Source: Macrostomum hystrix
Lineage: Eukaryota > Platyhelminthes > Macrostomidae
DNA length: 64,000 nucleotides
Direction of reading: 5' to 3'
Assembly (NCBI GenBank): GCA_950097015.1
Contig: CATNEN010000039.1
Location: 10,634,001 to 10,698,000 of the forward strand
The notes under the pieces were generated by a model, which saw only the letters and a program-made list of their open reading frames with translations, was not told the DNA's origin and did no database searches. Shown piece by piece: positions 27,788 to 39,880 of this stretch. The first letter of the stretch is position 1. Each line of letters begins with the position of its first letter. The translations under genes were made by a program, and so were the position numbers.

Positions 27788-30203
27788 ATGTCTGATGTGT
27801 CTAAACGCAAAGGAAAGAAAAAATATGCTGTCACAGACTCTGATGATCCCAGTAAGCTCACGCCAGATGAGGAAGCAGTTGCCAAGGCATTGCTATGGGA
27901 ACTGCCTCGCAAAGAGGGCAAGCTGGCGGGTATGACAGTGCGCATTTTTCTTGCAGATGAGGTAATAGAATTTCTATTAAAATCGCGCTTTGCGTCGCCT
28001 GGTAAAGGCGGCAAAGAGCCAGTTGTCAAGGACGCCAAATCAGCAGCTCATATTATGTCATCGCTGCTGGATAAGGGCCTTTTCCAGCGAGCTTTAAAGA
28101 TTCAAAAGGACAAACGCGTTGGTGGCAGGCGCGAAGATAAGGTAAGCGAGACAGGCTGACACTAAATATTGATAGACTTGTTTACGCTTGTCAATAGCTG
28201 AACTTAAGAGCTTCATTTTTGTCTTATTTTAATAACTAATATTTGCGGTAGGGCAGCGGACAATGGCACATCATTTAGTGACAGTAGACCCGCAGCCAGC
28301 GAGGAGGCAATATTCTGCCCATTTCACTCTCCTGAGCACACACGCTCAAACAGGTGTACATCTGCCGTGATTTCTCATCGTCAGGCAGTGTACAATTCAC
28401 TGTGCCTTGGAGGTTGGCCCTCAAGGGCGTGAATTGCACGACAAGCCCGAAAGCCTTCTCTTCGTGGCTGCGCCCCAAATGAATGTGGCCTCGCCGCGGA
28501 ATCCAGCTCAGGGACCTCTGTGCGAGTAGCGAAGGCACAGAGTAGAACGCTCTCCCACTCTCCCCCTTCGTCTTCTTCAGTCTGTTGGCAAACGTGAAGA
28601 AGCTGTTAAGTCGGTTGACAAGCCAGTAGCTGATCAGCAATCATCCGCCGACAACAACAACGAATCTGCGGCAGCGGCTGCTCGGGAACGTCGAGAGAAG
28701 CGCGCCCGGGAGCGTCAGGAAAAACGAAAACGCGGTCGGCCCCGATTAGAGATTCACGAAATCCAAGCGTTTGTGCCTAACCCCGGCGAGGTGTACATCT
28801 GGCACTATGATCCCACCCGGCCTAGAAATGTAGTCTTAGGATTCCTTATGGTGCTCGGCTCCATACTGCTCTGCCTGTTCCCTATGTGGCCTCTGCAACT
28901 GCGCACGGGTAAGCTTCATTGTGGGGGGCACATTCATCCTTTCTCTACTGTCTCACCTCTCCCTACTGTCTCACCTCTCCCTTTTCTCTCATCTCTCCCT
29001 ACTGTCTCACCTCTCCCTTTTCTCTCATCTCTCCCTACTGTCTCACCTCTCCCTTTTCTCTCATCTCTCCCTACTGTCTCACCTCTCCCTTTTCTCTCAT
29101 CTCTCCCTACTGCCTCACCTCTCCCTTTTCTCTCATCTCTCCCTACTGTCTCACCTCTCCCTTTTCTCTCATCTCTCCCTACTGTCTCACCTCTCCCTTT
29201 TCTCTCATCTCTCCCTACTGCCTCACCTCTCCCTTTTCTCTCATCTCTCCCTACTGTCTCACCTCTCCCTTTTCTCTCATCTCTCCCTACTGTCTCACCT
29301 CTCCCTTTTCTCTCATCTCTCCCTACTGTCTCACTTCTCCCTTTTCTCTCATCTCTCCCTACTGCCTCACCTCTCCCTTTTCTCTCATCTCTCCCTACTG
29401 TCTCACCTCTCCCTTTTCTCTCATCTCTCCCTACTGTCTCACCTCTCCCTTTTCTCTCATCTCTCCCTACTGTCTCACCTCTCCCTTTTCTCTCATCTCT
29501 CCCTACTGTCTCACCTCTCCCTTTTCTCTCATCTCTCCCTACTGCCTCACCTCTCCCTTTTCTCTCATCTCTCCCTACTGTCTCACCTCTCCCTTTTCTC
29601 TCATCTCTCCCTACTGTCTCACCTCTCCCTTTTCTCTCATCTCTCCCTACTGTCTCACCTCTCCCTTTTCTCTCATCTCTCCCTACTGTCTCACCTCTCC
29701 CTTTTCTCTCATCTCTCCCTACTGTACTGTCTCATCCCTCCTACTGTCTCGTCTCTCCTTACTGTCTGATCTCCCCCTGTCTCATCTCTCTCTGCCTCAT
29801 CTATCTCTGTCTCATTTCTCCCCACTGTCCCATCTCTTCATTATCAATGTGGCCCATTTAATGTGTCTTTGAAGTTCTATTTTCGTTTGGAAACATTTAA
29901 CAACCTATCGATTCGGTTTCCGTCCTGTTTCCAGGCACCTACTACCTGTCAATCAGTGCCCTGTGCCTGTTAGGCGGCCTAATCTGCCTGGCGCTAGTTC
30001 GGTTCCCGCTATTCGGTTTAGTCTGGTGCCTCAGCTTTGGCCGGCTGCAGTTCTGGTTGCTGCCAAATCTAACAGAGGATGTCGGCGTCCTAGAATCATT
30101 CGTGCCAGTCGTCAGCTACGACTGGGGGACAGCATCGTCGGCTCAGGCGTTGAAAAATTCGACAGCTGAGGCGTCTAATGGTGGCGACAAAAAGACCAAC
30201 TGA
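27788..30203 (+). CDS. SEC62: SEC62, ER preprotein translocation membrane protein
   Basis: SEC62 works with SEC61 and SEC63 in the ER membrane for post-translational import and ER-phagy. Exons 27788-28141, 28581-28908 and 29935-30203 (AAG|GTAAGC, CTTCTTCAG|TCT, G|GTAAGC, TTTCCAG|GC) give 316 residues. ATG 27788 opens MSDVSKRKGKKKYAV. SKLTPDEEAVAKALLWEL and HIMSSLLDKGLFQRALK mark the conserved N-terminal cytosolic domain. A basic stretch precedes EVYIWHYDPT. The two membrane segments are VVLGFLMVLGSILLCLF and YLSISALCLLGGLICLALV. WLLPNLTEDVGVLESFVPV ends the conserved part. AATAAA at 30224 gives a very short 3' UTR. It is the only conserved gene here on the plus strand. Confidence 0.93.
28936..29835. 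repeat. 36-bp CT-rich minisatellite in SEC62 intron 2
   Basis: About 22 nearly identical copies of a 36-bp unit (CTACTGTCTCACCTCTCCCT then TTTCTCTCATCTCTCC), followed by about 100 bp of irregular TCTCATCTCTC. It fills most of the 1,026-bp intron. All three plus-strand frames stay open because 36 is a multiple of 3. Confidence 0.95.
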
Positions 30204-30675
30204 AGAATGGTTACAATTTCAAAAATAAAAAATGTCGCTGTTCCATTAGTAACTAGTGTAGTTGTGTATTAGAAAGATTTCTAAGTTAAAATTTTATGCC
30301 TGACTTAAGTCAGAATTGAAGCAGAAAAGCCAGTAATAAATACTTAGTTATTTGTTGCACTTCGATCTGAATCTATCGGAAATGCACTCACCGAATTGTG
30401 TCTAATTCGTTTGTCAGTTTGGTGTGACTTTTCTGGAAACTATTATTATGTTCCTTGTATTCTGTGTATTTCTGTGTGCGCTTATTTTCTAATGCTAAGC
30501 GTCATTATCATCCGTCTGCGTTGTTTTTTCTTGCTTTTTAATCAATCGCTTTTTTCATGCGTTTCCTCTGTTATTGTCTTTTAATTAATTAAATTTTCTT
30601 TATTTGTTGTCTTCCTCGGTGCTTAGGTGAAAAACGGTCAGTTTCATTTTTGTCACCTTAGCTTGCCTGGTTATT

Positions 30676-31682
30676 GGGCCGTATGAATAAAAAAAAGAAA
30701 TTTTTTTCTTGCTAGAAATCCATGAATTTCTTGCGTTTATAAGAATAAAAAACTGCGAGTTTCTTGCAAGATTTTCTCGCCAAGAAAATCTCGAGCTTTC
30801 ACAAGAAAAGATTTACTCGGCAAGAAAATCTCACGAGGAAAAGATTTTCTTGCTTTCTGATGAATAAAAGACGTGATTTTCTCGCCGAGAGAGCCGACAC
30901 TTGAGTTTTATGCGAGCAACTCTTTCTCTGGCTCAAGCGAATCTTCAGCGCCCATAACACGAGACACGAGATGTTCCTTCAGATCAGAAAGACCAAGGAG
31001 TACCTGCCCCGACAGGCCACTCCAGTGGAGACATAGAGACAGCTTCATCGATTCACTGAGGATCACGTGACCTTTCTGACAACGCGCTTCCTAGGACATA
31101 CTTCCGAGACAAGGGGCGGTGCGCTGACACCGAAACAGAAGATGGAGATCACGCTGCGGTACCTGAGCAACCCTGGCTTTCAATCCGGTGTTGCCAAGGA
31201 GACAGGTGTTCATCAAAGCACGGTGTCAAATGTTGTTTGGGACGTCCTGCAGAGTATCGCGCGGCTGTCTCACGAATGGATTCAATTTCCACAGGAAGGT
31301 GCTTCAGCGAACCGTACTAAGGCACAGTTCACTGAAGCAATGGGCTTTTGCCACTTTCTAGTAGGATTTTTCTGGACGGATTTTCGGTGTTCACGTGGTT
31401 TTAGCCATAGACACAGCATGGGCTGCGCCCAAGCCTGAGGAGACGGCCGTCGATTCCACGTCACCGACATCTTGGTTTGGGCCCTAGACAACTTTCAGCC
31501 AAGTGGCAGTCGCCGAGAAAATCTCACGAGCCGAGAAACTTTTATTCATGTCTTTTCTAGAATATCTTGACTCGTAAGATTTTCTCCAACAGATTTTCTT
31601 GCCGGAAAAGAATTTCTTTAAAGAAATTCTTGGCTCGTAAGATAATCTTTAAAGATTTTCTCACGTTTTATTCATACGGCCC
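30676..31682 (+). mobile_element. Harbinger-type DNA transposon, internally shortened
   Basis: The 17-bp perfect terminal inverted repeats GGGCCGTATGAATAAAA start at 30676 and end at 31682. A 3-bp ATT duplication (30673-30675 and 31683-31685) flanks them. Subterminal regions on both sides carry many copies of AAGAAAATCTC and AGATTTTCTTG, likely transposase binding sites. The interior encodes part of a PIF/Harbinger transposase. At 1 kb it is too short for an autonomous element, which also needs a Myb-like gene. Confidence 0.85.
31034..31480 (+). pseudogene. truncated Harbinger transposase
   Basis: FIDSLRITxx-type residues give way to a frame reading RFTEDHVTFLTTRFLG, ETRGGALTPKQKMEITLRYL, then VHQSTVSNVVWDVL, the classic N-terminal HTH of HARBI1-like transposases. 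Near 31350 the frame shifts, and the first catalytic Asp region appears as VLAIDTAWAAPKPEE in another frame. The remaining two catalytic regions are missing, so it cannot be active. Confidence 0.75.
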
Positions 31683-32009
31683 ATTGAGTTAATTGTGAAC
31701 TTCTCAACTTCATTCACTATGTTTGACTGTCATTTCCTAGTCTTTATCTTTGAAAATATTAGCTTTTAACCCGTGAATACTAAGTACTAGCAATGAGGAC
31801 ATGCACCATTGAATTATTCCAAAAATGACTTGTGCGTCTTTTGCTCTAAAAATTGCAACAACTGCATAAGTAGGCCGTAACGTAATATAAGAGTCATCAG
31901 ATTCTACTGACTAGTTCATTTGACGTTTATTCTACTATTTAATAGAAAATTTATCTACTTTACCTTGTAGTTTTTTATTTCGAGTTTATCTGATTGACTG
32001 AGTCTAACT

Positions 32010-33560
32010 GAGTCTGACAGGAATCTTATGGAGTCTGACAGGAATCTAATGGAGTCTGACAGGAATCTTATGGAGTCTGACAGGAATCTTATAGAGTCTG
32101 TCAGGAATCTTATAGAGTCTGACAGGAATCTTATAGAGTCTGACAGGAATCTTATAGATTCTGACGGGAATCTTATGGAGTCTGACAGGAATCTTATAGA
32201 GTCTGACAGGAATCTTATAGAGTCTGACAGGAATCTTATAGATTCTGACGGGAATCTAATGGAGTCTGACAGGAATCTTATGGAGTCTGACAGGAATCTT
32301 ATAGAGTCTGACAGGAATCTTATGGAGTCTGACGGGAATCTTATAGAGTCTGACAGGAATCTTATGGAGTCTGACAGTAATCTTATGGAGTCTGACAGGA
32401 ATCTTATGGAGTCTGACAGAAATCTTATGGAGTCTGACGGGAATCTTATAGAGTCTGACAGGAATCTTATGGAGTCTGACAGTAATCTTATGGAGTCTGA
32501 CAGGAATCTTATGGAGTCTGACAGAAATCTTATGGAGTCTGACAGGAATCTTATAGAGACTGACGGGAATCTAATGGAGTCTGACAGGAATCTTATGGAG
32601 TCTGACAGGAATCTTTTAGAGTCTGACGGGAATCTTATAGAGTCTGACAGGAATCTTATGGAGTCTGACAGGAATCTAATGGTGTCTGACAGGAATCTTA
32701 TAGAGTCTGACAGGAATCTTATAGAGTCTGACAGGAATCTTATAGAGTCTGACGGGAATCTTATAGAGTCTGACAGGAATCTTATAGAGACTGACAGGAA
32801 TCTTATGGAGTCTGACAGAAATCTTATGGAGTCTGACAGGAATCTTATAGATTCTGACGGGAATCTAATGGAGTCTGACAGGAATCTTATGGAGTCTGAC
32901 AGGAATCTTATAGAGTCTGACAGGAATCTTATAGAGTCTGACGGGAATCTTATGGAGTCTGACAGGAATCTTATAGAGTCTGACAGGAATCTTATAGAGT
33001 CTGACGGGGATCTAATAGAGTCTGACGGGAATCTTATAGAGTCTGACAGGAATCTTATGGAGTCTGACAGGAATCTTATGGAGTCTGACAGGAATCTAAC
33101 TCAGTATGACAGGAATCTAACTGAGTATGACAGGAATCTAACTCAGTATGACAGGAATCTAACTCAGTATGACAGGAATCTAACTGAGTATGACAGGAAT
33201 CTAACTGAGTCTGACAGGAATCTTATGGAGTCTGACAGGAATCTTATGGAGTCTGACGGGAATCTTTTAGAGTCTGACGGGAATCTTATAGAGTCTGACA
33301 GGAATCTTATGGAGTCTGACAGGAATCTTATGGAGTCTGACAGGAATCTTATAGAGTCTGACGGGAATCTAATAGAGTCTGACGGGAATCTTATAGAGTC
33401 TGACAGGAATCTTATGGAGTCTGACAGGAATCTAACTGAGTATGACAGGAATCTAACTGATTATGACAGGAATCTAACTGAGTATGACAGGAATCTAACT
33501 GATTATGACAGGAATCTTATTGAATATGACAGGAATCTAACTGAGTATGACAGGACATAT
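32010..33560. repeat. 21-bp minisatellite, about 73 copies
   Basis: Unit GAGTCTGACAGGAATCTTAT plus one base, over 1.5 kb. Variant units (GACGGGAATC, AACTGAGTATGACAGG) cluster, notably at 33090-33200 and 33430-33550. Because 21 is a multiple of 3, a 548-codon frame runs through. It reads only ESDRNLM repeats and is not taken as a gene. Confidence 0.95.
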
Positions 33561-33857
33561 AATTCACAAACTAGAAAAGAAGACAGCTCGAAAAACTCAA
33601 TTACTTTTTTAAGTACACTAATTATCGAGCAATGGTTTCATAACTCTTCGACCGTTTGCACTTGGACTATATAATTATATATTTTTCCTTATAATCAGTA
33701 TCATTAAATCTAGCCATAATTTTGTAAGCAGATAATGACCCTATTAATTTTTATGGACTAAATTGGTGAGAGCAGGAACAGCGAGATAGCGGCATGAATA
33801 GTCTATGGTAAAATAATTAGTCAAGCAGCCTATAGGCACAAAAGCGCGCTTCACTTT

Positions 33858-35251
33858 TCACAGCTCATCGTGTTGCGAGCCATCCTCGGAGTCTGGCTTG
33901 TGGCCGACGAAGATCTGCCACTTCTCCATGATCTCGTCGCGAGTCAGGTTCTTGTCGTTGTCCTTGTCGGCCAGCTTGAACAGGTGCTCAGTTTCCTGGA
34001 ATGCGAATTCGTTTTACTCGGTGGACTCGGTGGACGCGATAGTTGCGATTTTTCAAAATGATTTTACCTTGCGCGAATGGTCGTAATCGTCTGGCACGAT
34101 CCACTTGTACACCTCGGTGGGGTCCAGGGCGCCGTCCTTGTTGAGGTCGAGCTTCTCCTAAAACGAATTACGCGATGATGTTAGCGCTTTCAATTAGTCA
34201 TCGTGAAACATTTCGAAGGAGAAGCCCCCGCAGGAGATGTTCTCGCCACGGCGCTCACCTTGAACCGTTTCTCCTCTTTCTCCACCCACTTGGGCAGCTT
34301 CTTCTTGTCCTTAACATCGGCTTCGTAGGTCGGGTGCAGGTCGTTCATGTACTCGTTGAGGTCCACCTTGCCGTCCTTGTTCTTGTCTGTCGCCATCATG
34401 GCCTCCTGCACAACGACGTCACGCATTCTCGGGGACTCCTCCGGTCTGAGGAAGTCGGCGAACTCCGCCTTGTTCAGCAGGCGGTCGCCGTCAGCGTCGG
34501 CCTTGGCCCAGCGAGCCTGGTCGCGCACGGTGCGGTTGTTGAACTCCTCCAGGGCCAGCTTGTCCGTGGTTTCATCGCCGACAATGTCGTGGTGGATGGC
34601 CTTCTTGTACTCGTCGCTGCGGGAGTGTGTCAAGAATAAGTTCGCGGGTCACTTAAGCACTAGTTTAAGAGTTCCCTGTTTCAGATGATCGAATTGGCTC
34701 ACAATGTCATCGGTGCGTTCACATCCAGAGCGTGGTTGAACAGTTTGATAGCTTCGAAACGCTTGTCAGACGACAATCGACGCTCGCGCTGAGCGACACC
34801 AGACAGCCACTGCTGCAACTCCTCGACACTGATCTTCGTGTCATTGTTGAGGTCGATCTTGGGCAGTAGCTCCAGCAGGGTGTCCTTGGCCTGCTTGGCT
34901 GACAGATCGTCAAAGCGATGCGAGCCTTCGCGACCTGAGAGATTCGAGAGTCAAAAATTTAGCTCAGCAGCCACCAAACAAAGAGTGTCAGGATCCTCCC
35001 AACTCACCGAGAAACGATTCCCGATCATAGGCCGGGTCATGGTCTTTGTCATCGTCCTCCTTGTCGTCGTCATCATCGTCATCGTCGTCATCGTCGTCAT
35101 CGTCGCCGTGCTCAACATCGGACGGTCGGGCGTCGTAGACTCGCTTATCTCGACGATGCCGTTTTCGATGCCGGCGACCTCCCTCGGCGTCGGCGATCAA
35201 CAGAGAAGCCACCAGCACAAGCAGCAGCAATGGCAGGGCGCGGCCGAACAT
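33858..35251 (-). CDS. reticulocalbin/calumenin (CREC family EF-hand protein of the ER)
   Basis: A complete five-exon gene: 35251-35008, 34934-34703, 34616-34259, 34157-34068 and 33995-33858, with canonical GT-AG ends, 353 residues. ATG 35251 opens a signal peptide (MFGRALPLLLLVLVASLLIA). A basic patch and a run of about 14 Asp follow. EF-hand loops include DLNNDTKISVEEL, DADGDRLLNKAEF, DKNKDGKVDLNEY, DLNKDGALDPTEV and DKDNDKNLTRDEI. The C terminus is HDEL, the ER retrieval signal. CREC proteins buffer calcium in the secretory pathway. One hand, read across the exon 2/3 junction (DVNAPMTFDEY), is two residues short and probably cannot bind calcium. I cannot separate reticulocalbin from calumenin, though HDEL favours reticulocalbin. 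Confidence 0.93.
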
Positions 35252-35368
35252 ATTTTGAACCGTTTGGCTCAAGTAAGGGAAATTGAACGTCAGGACGTCA
35301 AATTGAAACTGTCAAACTAGAGGTGGGATATTTTTGTTGCGAAGAATTTCCCCCATACGGTACGAGCG

Positions 35369-35377
35369 CCTTTTATA
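35369..35377 (-). promoter_or_regulatory. TATA box of the reticulocalbin gene
   Basis: TATAAAAGG on the minus strand, 118 bases upstream of the start codon, with GC-rich sequence on its far side (GCGCGGCCGC at about 35384). Position and sequence suit a core promoter. The start site itself is inferred. Confidence 0.55.
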
Positions 35378-35379
35378 AC

Positions 35380-37110
35380 AACAGCGCGGCCGCTCGAGGG
35401 AGGGGGCGCATGAGGCGGCAGCAGCAGAGGCAGCGTAGCATTGTGTGACGTGTCACAACTCACCGCATGGCTGAGCATGGCAGCGCTTTGGTTGAGTAAG
35501 ACTAGGGACAAAGTGGAGGCACCCACTCCCGCAGTTTGAGAACCCTGGACAATTTGCAACAGTTTCGCGGGCACGCATGCAGTTTAGTGAACGAAACTAA
35601 ATACAAGCCATTCACATCGGTCGATTAAACAACGTGGATTTTTTTAAAAACTACGCAAAGTCTTAAAGGAAGTCAGCAACTTGAGTCCGTAAGTCACAAC
35701 TGCTAGCAAGCTGTTTCCCCTATCTAGGCAATGTTGCCTCCACTGGTCAGCGTGTGTTTCAGCCGTACATGTTTCCCATTTTTCCCATATTTCCCATTCT
35801 CTCAGAGGTTTGAGTTCTCTATTGAGCAGGATTGGTTAGAGTGAGTTGAAAACTTCATTTCTCAAAGATTATCAAACGTCAGTGTTACTCGTGTGCTTAA
35901 AGAACAGGTGGCCTTGGCTGAGTCACAGCGCAACAGAAAGACTTGAGTGGCTGCAATTCCTAATGTTTATGAACTGCATTAGATTATAAATTAGCAAATA
36001 CATTTCTTCTTATGGAGTCCTAGACTTAAAATTTCAATTTAGAAGTTTTTTTCTTCTTCCAAGGATTGAGTAGCTTTGCAATGTAAATTCATTAGATAAA
36101 TGAAATAAATAATAAAATACCAAAAGCAAATGACTGTGAGGCATAAGTTTTACTAAGCAAATGCAGATAGCTTTAACTCAACTAGGACACGAAAGTGTTT
36201 GCAAAGCAGCATAGATTTAATTATAACTCAGTCGAATTACACACTTTTTGCTTCAGTGTAACGCAAGGTTCAACTTAACTGAAAAAACTTTAAAATTCAA
36301 AACTAGAACGAATTTTTATGGGATGAAATTTGTTAAGATTTGTTTTTCTCCTAGAAATCTTGACATTTTAGAAAATAAGTTTGTTAAACAAAAGAACTGT
36401 TCTAAGAAATCCAATTTCATGATGTCCAAATGATGGGAAATTATTAAGTACCAATCACCAGTTCCTGATCCAAAGAAGTAGGCATTTTCGATAAATAGCT
36501 AACCTTGAAATAAATAAGTTATTCGCATTCGTATTAGGGGAATTTCTAAGAAAGCAAGGAATTGTTTATGCCCACAGCATGAGAACTATCAAGCATTCAT
36601 GAATTTTTTGCTTGCCGAAGGAAAATAGAAATTTCTTAGAAACAAGAAAACCTTTGATTTCTAGGAAAGGGAAAGTTTCTAAGAAATAACAACTCTTTAT
36701 CCTAAAGAATGGGATACCTTACTCTAAGGTGACCTTATAAACTCTTGATTCCAAGGAAAGATTAAATTTCTTAGAAACAAGAAACTAAATTTCTAGGAAA
36801 CTATAGATTTCTCTGAAACAATAATTCTAAAGAAATATTTATTCTAAGAGAATGGGATACCATAAAGGTAACTCCAATGAATAGTTATATTTCCTAGAAA
36901 CAAGACCCCGTTGATTTATAGGAAAGCGGTAATTTCTTCAAGAAGTAGTTTACTTCTAACTCGTAGAAAGAAGGAAATTTCCTAGAAGAAATGGTACTTT
37001 TCTTAGAAACCAAGGGCCAAATCTAGGCCAATTAAAACAAACGCCGCCATAGAATAATCTATACAATTTCAGTGACAAAGAGTCAAACAAAGAGTCCAGT
37101 AACTATGGAG
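35380..37110. other. intergenic stretch with palindromic TTTCTAGGAAA-type motifs
   Basis: AT-rich with no gene. From about 36340 to 37010 there are many copies of short palindromes such as TTTCTTAGAAA, TTTCTAGGAAA and TTCCTAGAAA at irregular spacing. They resemble heat-shock-element trimers in form (inverted GAA blocks) but are more likely an old simple repeat. Confidence 0.5.
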
Positions 37111-39041
37111 CTAGATCTGGCGATAAATTCGCTGAGACCGCAGACGGTCAATCTCTCGCTGCATTATTTCGGCATTCGGCAGCCAGCCGTGTCGCTGGCC
37201 GGGTAGGTCTGCCGGATGCAAATACTTCGGCGGCCGGCCCTCCCTAAGGCGCAGCTGCAGTTTGCTGTAGGGCCGCCGGTAGTGCAGCAGCATCCAGCGG
37301 GCATTCTTGCGCAGCACAGTGTAGCTGCCGTCCCGGCTGACTCGCACAGTTTCAATCCACATGTCCGACTCGAATTCGACGGATTCTTCGTTAATCATCT
37401 GGCGCACGCCGGCCTCGATGGCTTGGCTGACGCAGAGCGGCGCCAAGTGGCCGAATTTGCGCCAAACTCTGTGACTGTCGGGTCGCTCGGACAGCAGGCG
37501 CAGCTTGTCCAGCGCAGGCTGCACCGACATGCCCTGAGAGTGGGAATCGGGGAAAATCAGCTTGGAACTGGTCATAAAATTCATTTGTGTGTTAAAAATC
37601 GCGGTGAGTCATCAACTAACTTTATTTACGACTTGGAAAGTTTCTGCTGTGAATAGCAATGCCTAGTTACTCATAAGCAATCTAGTCTAATGAGCCAGAT
37701 CGGCTCATACTTCTCACATTGATAAGCCTTATTTCTCCTGAATGACTCATCTATTATTGACGAGCTTAATGATGAGTAATGTCTATATGACCTATGACCT
37801 ATGTCTATATGACCAATCTATCTCTATGACCAATCTGTCTCTATGACCAATCTGTCTCTATGACCAATCGTCTCTATGACCAATCTGTCTCTATGACCAA
37901 TCTGTCTCTATGACCAATCTATGACCAATCGTCTCTATGACCAATCTGTCTCCATGAACAATCGTCTATATGACCAATCTGTCTCTATGACCAATCTATG
38001 ACCAATCGTCTCTATGACCAATCTGTTTCCATGAACAATCGTCTATATGACCAATCTGTCTCTATGACCAATCTATGACCAATCGTCTCTATGACCAATC
38101 TGTCTCCATGAACAATCGTCTTTATGACCAATCTGTCTCTATGACCAATCTGTCTCTATGACCAATCATTTCTATGACCAATCGTCTTTATGACCAATCG
38201 TCTCTATGACCAATCTGTCTCTATGACCAATCCGTCTCTATGACCAATCTGTTTCTATGACCAATCGTCTCTATGACCAATCGTCTCTATGGCCAATCTG
38301 TCTCTATGACCAATCTGTCTCTATGACCAATCGTCTCTATGACCAATCTGTCTCTATGACCAATCTGTCTCTATGACCAATCTGTCTTTTTGACCAATCT
38401 GAGCAATCTGTTATGCCCGAACAATCCATTATTTCTGAGCAATATAATTAATCTACAATGATCAATCTATATTATTTATGATCAATCTATATGATTTATG
38501 AGCAATCTCTTAGCGAACCCACCTGAACAGCGATGCCAAACAGTAGCAGAGCCTTAGGATCGATGCTGATTTTTCCGAACTCAACGCAGGTCTCTGCCGG
38601 CCGCCTGACAGCGGCATCGTCCTCAGTTTCGGCGTCCAATTTTGGCGGATAGACAACAGTGTTGAAGCGCAGGAAGTCGTTGGCAACACGCCGCGGCGGC
38701 TCGTACTCAGCCACCCGGGGCAGGCGCATGTGATAGCTGGCCTCATAGTCTCCGGCCGGCCCGGCTGCGCCGCCCAATTTGCCGCTGACGCCGTCGCGAG
38801 CGAAGTGCCGAAATTCGCCGGTGAGAATTCGGCGCTTCATCCGGCCAGTAGGCAGATCGCCGGAGACCTCCCCAGACAGGCTCAGGTCGTAGCCGTCGAC
38901 GTCGATGTCATCGACGGTGTGCTCGTCTGCTGGCGGTTCGTACTCGAATCGGGCCGAGCGGAACGAAGTACAAAGGCAGCTCCGACCATAGACTAAGACT
39001 GCGCCCGGAGACAATCGAGAGAGCAGCGACGAAATAAGCAT
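37111..39041 (-). CDS. MRPL22: mitochondrial ribosomal protein uL22m
   Basis: A large-subunit mitochondrial ribosomal protein that lines the exit tunnel. Exons 39041-38523 and 37533-37111 join in phase 0 (CAG|GTGGGT, TCTCAG|GGC), giving 313 residues. ATG 39041 starts a plausible mitochondrial presequence (MLISSLLSRLSPGAVLVYGR, basic and without acids). NTVVYPPKLD and FGKISIDPKALLLFGIAVQG match the uL22m N-terminal region. GMSVQPALDKLRLL, then NEESVEFESDMWIETVRV and HYRRPYSKLQLRLREGRPP, match the core and beta hairpin. It is longer than the 206-residue human protein because of an acidic linker after the presequence. Family assignment is good but not from an alignment. Confidence 0.78.
37780..38460. 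repeat. 17/15-bp minisatellite in the MRPL22 intron
   Basis: About 38 copies of TCTCTATGACCAATCTG alternating with a shorter form lacking TG (CGTCTCTATGACCAAT). It fills most of the 989-bp intron 37534-38522. Confidence 0.9.
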
Positions 39042-39174
39042 TGTTGACACCGACACTAATTCGCTCCGTCTGCAGGTTCTTGATTTTTACTGAAAGATTT
39101 TTTTCGAAGGTTACGAAACCTTAACACCAAGGTTTGAGTGATAACTGAAACGAAAATCGAAATGATTAGTAACC

Positions 39175-39880
39175 TAAAATATACAAACTAATTCCTGAAA
39201 TGTAAAAACTGAGTTCCTAAAATGTAAAAACTGAGTTCCTAAAATCTATACACTAAATTCCTAAATCTACAAACTGAATTTCTAAATCTACAAACTGAAT
39301 TTCTAAATCTACAAACTGAATTCCTTAAATCTACAAACTGAATTCCTAAATCTACACACTGAATTCCTAAAATCTACAAACTGAATTCCTAAAATCTACA
39401 AACTGAATTCCTAAATCTACAAACTGAATTCCTAAAATCTACAAACTGAATTTCTAAAATCTACAAACTGAATTCCGAAAATCTACAAACTGAATTCCTA
39501 AATCCACAAACTGAATTCCTAAAATCTACAAACTGAATTCCTAAAATCTACAAACAGAATTCCTAAATCTACAAACTAAATTCCTAAAATCTACAAACAG
39601 AATTCCCAAATCTACAAACTAAATTCCTAAAATCTACAAACTAAATTCCTAAAATCTACAAACTAAATTCCTTAAATCTACAAACCAAATTCCTAAATTT
39701 TCTAAAAACTTAATTTCTAAAATCTAAAAACTGAGTTCCTAAAGTCTAGACACAAAATTCCTTAAATCTACAAACTAAATTTCTGAAATTTACGAGTGCA
39801 AACTGAAATTCTAAAATCTAGACACTAAATTCCTAAATTTAACAACTAAATTCCTAAAATCTACAAACTGAAGTCCTGCA
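39175..39880. repeat. 21/22-bp minisatellite upstream of MRPL22
   Basis: About 30 copies of AATCTACAAACTGAATTCCT plus AA. It begins about 130 bp upstream of the MRPL22 start codon, in the intergenic space toward SGT1. Confidence 0.9.

Noticed and set aside
28275-28640. 121-codon minus-strand frame inside SEC62 intron 1
   Set aside because: No recognisable domain. It overlaps the true SEC62 acceptor and exon at 28581, so it is probably a chance frame in GC-rich intron sequence. An inserted fragment cannot be excluded.
28919-29872. Three overlapping plus-strand frames of Ser/Leu/Pro repeats
   Set aside because: They lie inside SEC62 intron 2 and derive from the 36-bp CT-rich array. The SEC62 coding sequence leaves the frame at the 28908 donor.
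32028-33674. 548-codon frame of ESDRNLM repeats
   Set aside because: A 21-bp minisatellite free of stops, with no signal, no conserved domain and AT-rich unrelated ends.
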